This document shows, in pieces, positions 19,641 to 27,174 of a stretch of 64,000 nt of DNA (the first letter of the stretch is position 1; every line of letters begins with the position of its first letter). The notes below the pieces were generated by a model, which saw only the letters and a program-made list of their open reading frames with translations, ran no database searches and was not told where the DNA came from. The position numbers were made by a program, and so were the translations under genes. Where the stretch lies: positions 620,001 through 684,000 of the forward strand of contig JAAHFU020000001.1 of assembly GCA_010672825.2 (NCBI GenBank), given 5' to 3'. The DNA is from Leptolyngbya sp. SIO1E4 (GTDB taxonomy: Bacteria; Cyanobacteriota; Cyanobacteriia; Phormidesmidales; Phormidesmidaceae).

Positions 19641-21506
19641 CTACAGCGCTGAAATGGCTGCGGTAAAGAGATCAGGCAAATAACGCCAACTCATCACAAT
19701 GCTGATGACCGCCACGCAAACTGAAACAGTCAGCACGTAGAACTGTAGGCGCCCGCTGTTGTTGTATTTCAACGCTTCACCACTGAGTAAAGAGGCCATA
19801 CCAACAAAGTTGACCACACCATCAACCAGGTAACGATCAAGCCAATCTGTCAAGCGTGACAGTAAATCAACGCTCAGCACTACGCTAGAGCGATAAAGAC
19901 GAGGGGTATAAAAATCAAACGCCAGCAAGTTCTGTAAGCCAGTCGGGATTAACTTGCCAGGCTCAGCCACCCGGCGACCGATATACAACGCCGCCCCAAT
20001 ACCAAACCCCAGCACACTGGCCCAGGTGAGGGCCAAAGCCATGTCCTTATTCAGCATGGCCCAAGCAGGAAGCAGCCCCAGGGTTTCTAAAATCAGGGGC
20101 AAGTGTAGCGTGAAGCCCATACCCACGGTCATGGGCACCACAATCAACCAGATTGGTTCTGGTGCCCGAATGGTCATCTGCTGAGATTCCCCAGCGAAAA
20201 TGAGGCCAAACACCCGCGCCAAGCTAAAGGCCGTAATCCAGTTCACTGCCAATACGAGCCCGACCAACACCGCCTGATGACTGACCCAAAGCCCTGTGAC
20301 CAGCTCTAACATGGCCCAAAATCCACCCAATGGTGGCAGTGCTACCAGGGCAAAGGCTCCGACAAGAATCGCCGTTCCAGTAACCGGGCGACGCCCCCAA
20401 AGCCCCCCCATTTGGGTGACATCTTGGGTGATGACATTCGTAATGATTGAACCTGCCCCCATCACCAAGACAGCCATTGCTAGGGAATAAGTCAACACCA
20501 GCAACAGAGCTGCCCCTGGCTGCTGTGCCCCCACCGCAACGAACACTAAGCCCATATAAGTGCTGGATAGATAAGAGAGGATCCGCTTTAAGTCAATCTG
20601 GGCAACGGAGATTAAAGATCCGCCGAGGGCAGTAATGCCCCCGATCGCAATCATGACTGACAGCACTGTTGGGGATAATGCCAACACCGGTTCCAGCTTC
20701 ACCAAGACCCAAGCCCCTGTAGCCACAACGACTGCATTTCGCAAAATCGTGCTGGGTAACGGCCCTTCCATCGCCTCGTCTAACCACAAATGAAGGGGGA
20801 ACTGAGCGCACTTACTCATAGGACCAGCAATGAGCCCAATGCCTAACAGAGTTATTAAGGTCGGACTTACCTCTGCGGTTTGTGCCCACACTGCAAGCTC
20901 ACGGAAGTCCCAGGTATGCGCTAGCGGATAAATGGCCAAGACCCCCATGAGCAAGATCAGGTCACCGATCCGCTTCGTCAAAAACGCATCCCGTGCCCCG
21001 GTCACGACTAAAGATTGGTTGTACCAAAAACCCACCAGCAAGTAGGTGCCCAGGGTCAACACCTCTAGCAACATGTAGGTGAAGAACAAAGAATTACACA
21101 AGACAAGGGCGCACATTCCTGCTTCAAAGAAGGCCATGAAGGCAAAGAAACGCCCCCAACCCCAATCCATCTCCAGGTAGCCAACTGCATAAATCTGGGC
21201 CAGTAAGTTAAGCCCTGTGATCAGCACAGCTGCACCCAAAGTAATCGCAGAGACCTCAAGGGGAATGGTCAAGTTAAACCCGGCAACTTGCAACCAGGGA
21301 ACAAAGAAAAACTGGTCAGATGCTTTACCCCACAGAGCATAGAACGCCAACAAGCTATGGACAAGCGCCATCAGAGTCATGGCAATATTGATGTACCCAA
21401 CCGGTCGTGGCCCGGTACGGCGAATGAGCCCCGGCGACCAGGGGATGGTCAACAAGGCCCCAATCAGGGGATAAACGGGGATGAGCCAACTGGTTTCAGT
21501 GATCAT
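19641..21506 (-). CDS. ndhF3: NDH-1 subunit NdhF3 (CO2-uptake form)
   Basis: 621-residue NuoL-type antiporter-like subunit with about sixteen membrane helices. Characteristic segments are FFTYMLLEVLTLGTYLLVGFWY in part, GPMSKCAQFPLHLWLDEAMEGP, LSYLSSTYMGLVFVAVG and a long C-terminal amphipathic region ending VMSWRYLPDLF. First gene of the CO2-uptake locus. Its promoter must lie in the 885-bp region upstream, where I see one 7-bp inverted repeat of LysR-operator style (21767-21792). In other cyanobacteria the locus is repressed by NdhR/CcmR and induced by low CO2; the regulator gene is not in this window. Confidence 0.93.
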   Translation of the reverse strand: MITETSWLIPVYPLIGALLTIPWSPGLIRRTGPRPVGYINIAMTLMALVHSLLAFYALWGKASDQFFFVPWLQVAGFNLTIPLEVSAITLGAAVLITGLNLLAQIYAVGYLEMDWGWGRFFAFMAFFEAGMCALVLCNSLFFTYMLLEVLTLGTYLLVGFWYNQSLVVTGARDAFLTKRIGDLILLMGVLAIYPLAHTWDFRELAVWAQTAEVSPTLITLLGIGLIAGPMSKCAQFPLHLWLDEAMEGPLPSTILRNAVVVATGAWVLVKLEPVLALSPTVLSVMIAIGGITALGGSLISVAQIDLKRILSYLSSTYMGLVFVAVGAQQPGAALLLVLTYSLAMAVLVMGAGSIITNVITQDVTQMGGLWGRRPVTGTAILVGAFALVALPPLGGFWAMLELVTGLWVSHQAVLVGLVLAVNWITAFSLARVFGLIFAGESQQMTIRAPEPIWLIVVPMTVGMGFTLHLPLILETLGLLPAWAMLNKDMALALTWASVLGFGIGAALYIGRRVAEPGKLIPTGLQNLLAFDFYTPRLYRSSVVLSVDLLSRLTDWLDRYLVDGVVNFVGMASLLSGEALKYNNSGRLQFYVLTVSVCVAVISIVMSWRYLPDLFTAAISAL

Positions 21507-22391
21507 GGGTCGTTTGAGTGATCAAGCAAGGTAGGCTAAAAAACAGCCATCCAAAATAGCAGCAGCCAACGGGCTACCACCAATCTGGATAACCATTGAA
21601 AGAATTAACAACGTTCAATCAGCTCAGTCCACAGGGCTTTCAGGGCTAAATCTATGGAAAAAGTTATTTGATTGACTTAAATCTATATAAGGTTGAGTGT
21701 ACCTCCTGAGATCGCCTTTCGTCTAGGGGATCGATTGAAATAAGCCAATTAATAAAATATTTGTCATTGATAAAGATGGATAATGTTATCAACGATTTCT
21801 GTACCGTTAAACAGAAGGCAATAGCGCTTTATAGGCAGAGTCAAGATCTGAATCTTGTCGCAGATTATATTTTCGCTATTCGGTGTCTTTAAGTCCAGCG
21901 AGAAGACGGGGAGTTAGGCGGTCAACGCCCCACTAAGTCGTGCTGGTAGGGCGATCGCCTGTGGATTTTCAGTCAGCCCCACATCCTTAAGTTTACGGAA
22001 CTTTACCTCTCTTATCCCCAGTTATTTGGGGGATTCTGGGGAGTGTCTCCACTTCAGCCTTGGGCAATTTAGGCACAGCAGCGAACTTGCTGGTGTGTAT
22101 ACATCAGCTGCTCCTTTTTCATGCCTGTTTGACGGTGTGGAGAGGGAATTATGACGACGCTTAACGGCTATCTCTGACGATGCCACGCGTCGCTGCTAAA
22201 TGTCGCAACTGGCATGAATTCAAAGCTGGCTCGAAGCAGCCAGACAAAAGATTCTACCTTTCATTGGCTAATTTGCAGCCAAGGTACCGAATTGTGCGCG
22301 GACAAAACAGTTTTGGGAGGATTCACTCGATATAGCCAGCAGTCGCAGTGAGATCTTCTTTTTTTAAGTTATGCAAGGGAGCTTCTGAAAA
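21507..22391. other. 885-bp divergent spacer between ndhF3 and the surface-protein gene
   Basis: Holds the promoters for both neighbours. No convincing short gene was seen. The left third is AT-rich and contains a 7-bp inverted repeat; around 22015-22045 the sequence CCCCAG...CTGGGG can pair. Nothing else could be assigned. Confidence 0.4.
21767..21792. promoter_or_regulatory. Possible LysR-type operator upstream of ndhF3
   Basis: Perfect inverted repeat TTGATAA-N12-TTATCAA in AT-rich DNA about 260 bp before ndhF3. The general shape (short inverted repeat, T...A symmetry) suits a LysR-type regulator such as NdhR/CcmR. The spacing to the gene is long, and I cannot align it to a proven site. 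Confidence 0.3.
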
Positions 22392-23783
22392 ATGGCGCTT
22401 AATCCAGGGGACATCGCCTTCGTTCAATACAATGCCGATAGCACAGAGGATTTTGCCTTTGTCGTATTGGCTGATATTGTCGCTGGGGAGGAAATTCTCT
22501 TTACAGATAATGGTTGGTTGGCTGATAATTCGGGTTTCCGTACAGGAGAAGGAACACTCACTTGGACAGCGCCTGCAGGAGGGATTGTAGCTGGAACAGT
22601 TGTTACTATCACCAACGGTACCACTCCTACTGTTTCTGTTGGAACTGTTTCAGAGACTGGTACCTTCAGCCTTTCTTCCACTGGCGACCAAATTATTGCC
22701 TATCAAGATGACGGCACCATCACGCCGATTGCGGCGATCAACAATGAAGGAGCGGCGACCTTTCAAGCGGATGCAACAAGCACATTGACATCTGCATTGC
22801 CACAGGGGTTAGTTGAAGGCGTCAGTGCTGTCGCTATCAATGAGGTCGATAACGTTGCTTACAGCGGGCCAACCACAGGTGACCAAGCAGCACTACAAGC
22901 AGCCTTGAATGATCCAGATAACTGGACAACTGGTGATAATGTCAGTAACCAGACTTTTTCTGGCAGTTTCACCGTAAGCGATGGCGGTGGTGGTACCGGC
23001 GGTGGTGGCGACAATACACCTCCAAATAAAAGCCTCTTTACCTTTGAGCAATATGTACTCCAAGAAGCCATCGAAGAAGGGCGTCAGGTGCCTTTCACTG
23101 CCGTTAACTTGGGCGGCATCCCAATTGCCAAGCTATTTGATGAGACCTATTATCTGGCCAATAACCCAGACATCGCAGCAGCGGTTAGTCAAGGGGCGAT
23201 TGCCTCTGGCTATGATCACTTTGTTCAGTTTGGTTGGCTAGAGGGCCGTAACCCCAGCACCCTTTATGACGAAGCCTTCTATCTCTCAGAGAATCAGGAT
23301 GTTGCACAAGCGGTTACTGACGGGATATTCCGCAGTGGTCTTCAGCATTATCTTGCGAGTGGTCACTTTGAAAACCGTGACCCCAGCCAATACTTTGACG
23401 CGGATGATTACCTGCTCAACAACCCTGATGTACAAAGCGCAATTGACCAAAATGCGGTTTCGAGTGGTTTCCAACACTTCGTGATGTTTGGGCTAGAAGA
23501 GGGGCGATCGCCAGATTTGCTACTGTTCAGCGAACGGTTCTATTTAGCCCAAAACGCTGATGTTGCCGGTGCCGTTGAAAGCCAAGCCATTGCCTCAGGC
23601 TTTGAGCACTATCTTCGATTTGGGCAGCAAGAGGGGCGCAGTCCCAGTGCTCTCTTCGATGAAACAAGCTATCTGTCACTCAACCCAGGTGTGGCAGCTG
23701 CAGTCAATAGTGGGGCTTTTGCCAGTGGCCTTGAGCACTATATTGAATTTGGCCGAGCTGAGGGACGTCCGGTCTCTATGTGA
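22392..23783 (+). CDS. Modular surface/secreted protein with five 43-residue repeats
   Basis: 463 residues in three parts. Residues 1-200 form a beta-rich domain beginning MALNPGDIAFVQYNAD, seen in many cyanobacterial haemolysin-type proteins. Residues 200-215 are a Gly-rich linker (DGGGGTGGGGDN). From about residue 246 to the end run five repeats of about 43 residues with consensus F-D-x3-YL-x2-NPDVAAAV-x5-SG-x2-HY-x2-FG-x2-EGR. This repeat occurs in large bacterial adhesins and calcium-dependent exoproteins. There is no classical signal peptide, so export may be type I-like or unclassified. Start ATG 22392; a plausible GGGAGC lies about 14 bp upstream. A hairpin follows the stop. Confidence 0.75.
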   Translation: MALNPGDIAFVQYNADSTEDFAFVVLADIVAGEEILFTDNGWLADNSGFRTGEGTLTWTAPAGGIVAGTVVTITNGTTPTVSVGTVSETGTFSLSSTGDQIIAYQDDGTITPIAAINNEGAATFQADATSTLTSALPQGLVEGVSAVAINEVDNVAYSGPTTGDQAALQAALNDPDNWTTGDNVSNQTFSGSFTVSDGGGGTGGGGDNTPPNKSLFTFEQYVLQEAIEEGRQVPFTAVNLGGIPIAKLFDETYYLANNPDIAAAVSQGAIASGYDHFVQFGWLEGRNPSTLYDEAFYLSENQDVAQAVTDGIFRSGLQHYLASGHFENRDPSQYFDADDYLLNNPDVQSAIDQNAVSSGFQHFVMFGLEEGRSPDLLLFSERFYLAQNADVAGAVESQAIASGFEHYLRFGQQEGRSPSALFDETSYLSLNPGVAAAVNSGAFASGLEHYIEFGRAEGRPVSM

Positions 23784-23825
23784 TATTCAAGTAATATCTT
23801 AAATCTGGTCAAGCTGATGTCCTTT

Positions 23826-23853
23826 GCAGAGACGTCCCATGGGGCGTCTCTGC
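23826..23853 (+). terminator. Probable terminator of the 43-residue-repeat protein gene
   Basis: GCAGAGACG(T)CCC / GGGCGTCTCTGC stem with one bulged T and an ATG loop, 43 bp after the stop, followed by a short GTTTTAGT tract. Confidence 0.6.
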
Positions 23854-23992
23854 AGGCGTTTTAGTCTTGCAAACAGGGGGCAAATAATCAGGTGTTAGCA
23901 TCAATTTCGCTGACGACCCAGTTCAAAATTGCTTCTACATCTCATCAGCCCCATCAGAGAGTGAGACGTGACTGCTGTGAGCCAGTCTGGAA

Positions 23993-25864
23993 TTACGCTC
24001 TGACTCGGCGCTTTGTCGGATCATAGAGTGACAACGGGCCGACCTTGGCGCGAACCCGTCGCTTGAAACCATCCATAAAACCCACAGCTAATTCCATGCC
24101 TGGCTGGGCATATTCGGGTGCTACCTGGGCCAGGGCAATGCTGCGATTCAGCACGGGCGAGAAGGTGCCGCTGGTGACATGGCCCACCCGCCAGCGATCG
24201 CCCATCGGATAAACACACTGTCCTCCACAGGCCACCTCATTACCCTCTAACATCAGCCCGACTGCCACAAACGGAGGCCGTTCCTGTAGCTTTTCCAGGG
24301 CAGCGCGTCCAATAAAATCCGGCTTCGTTTTCATCCCCACACTCCAACCAATCCCGGCCTGGTAGGGCGAAACCAGATCATTAAATTCTCGGCCAGCCGC
24401 CAGTAGCCCTGCCTCAATTCGGGCGCGATCCAGGGCCTGCATCCCCAGCGGCAGCAGATCATAGGCTGTGCCTGCCGCCATCAGCTCATCCCACAAAGCT
24501 GCCCCCTGATCAGGGTGCACAAACAGTTCGTATCCGAGTTCGCCGGTGTATCCTGTGCGAGAAATCAGCACCGGAATACCTTTAACCTTACCCGTGACAA
24601 AGCGAAAGAATTTCAGCTCGCCCAGGTCGCTGATGTCCCACCCTGGTTCTATTTCTACTAGCGGCAGCAGCATTTCACGGGAGTGAGGCCCCTGCAGCGC
24701 CAAGTTGTGAACGCGATGGCTGCTGGGCTCAAGGGTGACGGTCAACTGCTTTCGCTGAGCCAAGTCTTGTAGCCACAGCCCGTCGGCATCGCAGTCCCCT
24801 ACATAGCGATAGGCCGCTTCCCCCAGGCGAAATACAATGCCGTCGTCAATGATGCCACCGTGGGGATTCAGCAAACAGCCATAGGCAGACTGGCCGATGG
24901 CCAAATTGGCAACGTTGCGAGAAAACGCCCATTGCAGCAAGTCTAAAGCATCGGGACCAGTCACCTCAAACTTGCGCAGTGCCGAGAGATCCATCAGCGC
25001 TACCCGCTGCCGCAGCGCCCAATATTCTGCCTGATCGCCCTGGTGTGGGTAGCTAACCGGCACCCAAAAACCGTTGTATTCCACCAGGTTTTGAGTCAGC
25101 GATCGCACTTGGGGGGTAAAGGCGCTGTCTTGGGTGAGGCGCAGGGGCAAATCAGCGGCGACGCGACGCCCGATCGCTTTCGTAAATGTCTCTTCAGCAC
25201 CATAAATACGTACGTGAATAGGCGTCGGCTGCCAGCCATTTGCCGGGTCGATGTCATCAGGGCAGGCGGAACTGGCACAGAGCAGATCCTGGTGAGCCTG
25301 CAGCAACACATAGTCGCCAGGGCGAGACCAAGATTCAGCCGAGATAATCGCCCCGCTTTCATCCACCGCTGTATTGAAGAAGAAATTGATTGCCGGCCAG
25401 CCCACACGAGGGGCAATGCCATAGGCAGCCAACACCTGATTAAAGTTCTCGCTACAGCTGGGATGGCCCAAGTAACCTGCGTCCTCGTAGTATTTTTGGG
25501 TGCAGGCCAGTAGGAAGCTGTCGTGGCGATCGCAGGTGTCTTGAATCACTTCCACCAGGGGCTGCATCGCCTGGGAGAAGTATTTGCTGTGGAGCCCAGC
25601 CTGGGGCATCGCCATCCCCAGTAGCGTGCGGGTGACCGTACTATCCAACTCTTCTTGATAGTTTTCTCCGGCAAAGGCCAGGAAGTCAGAGCATTGGGTG
25701 CCTGCCACATCAATGATTTGAATGTATTGACCGGCTTTGACCGGATAGGCAATGGCCGTTGCCGCTGCAATGCGATACTCCGCAATGACCTGACCTAGGG
25801 GGGCTGGCACATTGTTGTCATGTTGTGGAGAACCGGGGAAGGCTGGAACTGACAAATTTGGCAT
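23993..25864 (-). CDS. DUF1989-GcvT fusion (aminomethyltransferase-like)
   Basis: 623 residues combining two domains. Residues about 20-235 are a DUF1989 (urea-carboxylase-associated) domain, with GTQCSDFLAF, HDSFLLACTQKYYEDAG and LGHPSCSENFNQ; relatives include carboxyguanidine deiminase subunits, where Cys/His bind metal. Residues about 265-510 are a GcvT-type folate-binding domain (RVALMDLSALRKFEVTGPDALDLLQ in part; GYTGELGYELFV), ending with a GCV_T_C barrel (FSPVLNRSIALAQV). It probably moves a one-carbon group from, or deaminates, an amine; substrate unknown. The upstream same-strand neighbour is a solute-binding-type protein. Other nitrogen genes lie 8-18 kb away. The fusion is more informative than either part. 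Confidence 0.83.
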   Translation of the reverse strand: MPNLSVPAFPGSPQHDNNVPAPLGQVIAEYRIAAATAIAYPVKAGQYIQIIDVAGTQCSDFLAFAGENYQEELDSTVTRTLLGMAMPQAGLHSKYFSQAMQPLVEVIQDTCDRHDSFLLACTQKYYEDAGYLGHPSCSENFNQVLAAYGIAPRVGWPAINFFFNTAVDESGAIISAESWSRPGDYVLLQAHQDLLCASSACPDDIDPANGWQPTPIHVRIYGAEETFTKAIGRRVAADLPLRLTQDSAFTPQVRSLTQNLVEYNGFWVPVSYPHQGDQAEYWALRQRVALMDLSALRKFEVTGPDALDLLQWAFSRNVANLAIGQSAYGCLLNPHGGIIDDGIVFRLGEAAYRYVGDCDADGLWLQDLAQRKQLTVTLEPSSHRVHNLALQGPHSREMLLPLVEIEPGWDISDLGELKFFRFVTGKVKGIPVLISRTGYTGELGYELFVHPDQGAALWDELMAAGTAYDLLPLGMQALDRARIEAGLLAAGREFNDLVSPYQAGIGWSVGMKTKPDFIGRAALEKLQERPPFVAVGLMLEGNEVACGGQCVYPMGDRWRVGHVTSGTFSPVLNRSIALAQVAPEYAQPGMELAVGFMDGFKRRVRAKVGPLSLYDPTKRRVRA

Positions 25865-26046
25865 GATGGGTGGGGCAAAGGATGAGTGGGGCGAGGCATT
25901 TCCGTGTACTCACTCGCCGTGCATCGATATGCTGCCGTTTTACGGTGATTAGCGATAAATTTCAGGGCTCAAAGCGGTGGCAACAAGGGGTTTCCAATCC
26001 AAAATCGTAAATCTAAAATCGAACATTAGTAGCATGGCCCATCCCG

Positions 26047-26757
26047 TTACGCAAAGGGAAAAGGGCGCCAGGGAATCCACTGCTCCCAGAGTTTTTTCAA
26101 GGTGCCGTCGGCTTCCAGCTGATCAAGAGTTTGGTTTAGGGTGCTCAGAAGCGTGTCATCTTCAGGGCGCAGGGCGATCGCAAAGGGATGTCGGGTTTCC
26201 ACGGTGAAAGCAATGCGCAAATTCGGATCGGCCTCAGCAGCGGTAATCAGCACCAGTTCATCGTCCACCAGGGCATCAATTTCCCCTGCGCGCAGCGCTG
26301 CCAACATCTCCGGCAGCACCTGGTCACTACCGGGAAACGGCACCAACTCTGCGCCTTCAAACTGTTTCCCCAGCTCAATATTGGTACTGTCCGCTAGCCC
26401 CCCCAGTTTTTGCCCTTTAAAGTCTGCCGCTGATTGAATCGGGCTTTCCGCTCGCACAATAATGGCTTCATTGAAGAGCCCATAGGGCCGGGTAAAGCAG
26501 CTATGGGCCTGGCGTTCGGGTGTAATGGCCTGGTTGAACCAGATCAGGTCACACGTCTGGGCCTGCAGCGTTGTGTAGAATTCCGCCATCGGCAGGTTTA
26601 GCCACACCGGCACTAGCCCTAGCTTGGCGCAGACAGCCCTGGCCACATCGGGCTCATAGCCAAAGCGCTGCCCGTTCTCCACATAGGTCATAGGACGGGC
26701 ATCAAAATCACTGGCACCAATGGTGAGCTGCCCTGGGTTTAAGGTGGGAACATCCAT
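26047..26757 (-). CDS. Family 3 solute-binding-type protein lacking a signal peptide
   Basis: 236 residues with the complete PBPb (amino-acid-binding) fold: LTIGASDFDARPMTYVENGQRFGYEPDVA (in part) at the N-terminus, DLIWFNQAITPERQ in the hinge region, and KLGGLADSTNIELG plus LRAGEIDALVDDE in lobe 2. The ATG at 26757 starts eight residues before the first strand, so no Sec signal or lipobox is encoded, and the preceding bases are not in frame with one. No permease or ATPase gene is adjacent. It may act as a cytoplasmic ligand sensor or enzyme-like module for the DUF1989-GcvT protein encoded 182 bp downstream. Confidence 0.8.
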   Translation of the reverse strand: MDVPTLNPGQLTIGASDFDARPMTYVENGQRFGYEPDVARAVCAKLGLVPVWLNLPMAEFYTTLQAQTCDLIWFNQAITPERQAHSCFTRPYGLFNEAIIVRAESPIQSAADFKGQKLGGLADSTNIELGKQFEGAELVPFPGSDQVLPEMLAALRAGEIDALVDDELVLITAAEADPNLRIAFTVETRHPFAIALRPEDDTLLSTLNQTLDQLEADGTLKKLWEQWIPWRPFPFA

Positions 26758-26877
26758 AGATTCATCACGGTTCTGACGGTGCCTTATTGTCAGAAATTAA
26801 GCTCCCGCGAATCGTAGCTAGGGGCACAAAGTTAAAGAGAGGGGTGCGTTGAAAATTTGCACACTGCGTCAAACATA

Positions 26878-26969
26878 TAGCCTTGTTCAGTTGAGTCCAG
26901 TACATCCGGGTCAAGACAGGGTCTAGGGTTTGGGGTCTAGGGTGTGCTTGATTAGCCTGCATACCGCTA
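26878..26969 (+). repeat. Miniature element, family A, full-length copy 2 (92 bp)
   Basis: Exactly 92 bp between TA dinucleotides at 26876-26877 and 26970-26971, starting TAGCCTTG and ending ACCGCTA. Differs from the copies at 4079 and 34611 by a few bases. Intergenic, non-coding. Confidence 0.85.
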
Positions 26970-27090
26970 TAACTGGGAGTGTAGCCGCGATCGCCTGGTT
27001 CCAAAACGGACGCTACATCATGTTGCAACAATCAGCCCATCATGTTTCTTGGCGCGACCATGATTGTGGGCAAGATGTCAGAAATCCCTA

Positions 27091-27136
27091 AACCAACCTT
27101 TAGGGGCAGCAAATTTGCTGCCCCTAAAGGTTGGTT
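27091..27136. repeat. Perfect 46-bp palindrome after the RTX-type gene
   Basis: Two exact 23-bp arms with no spacer, AACCAACC...GGTTGGTT at the ends and AAATTT at the centre. It starts 39 bp beyond the stop of the minus-strand repeat protein gene and could act as a factor-independent stop or RNA 3' stabiliser; there is no adjacent T-run. Confidence 0.7.
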
Positions 27137-27174
27137 GCACTTCCGCTTTATTGGGATCTGCTGGATCTTCAGAC

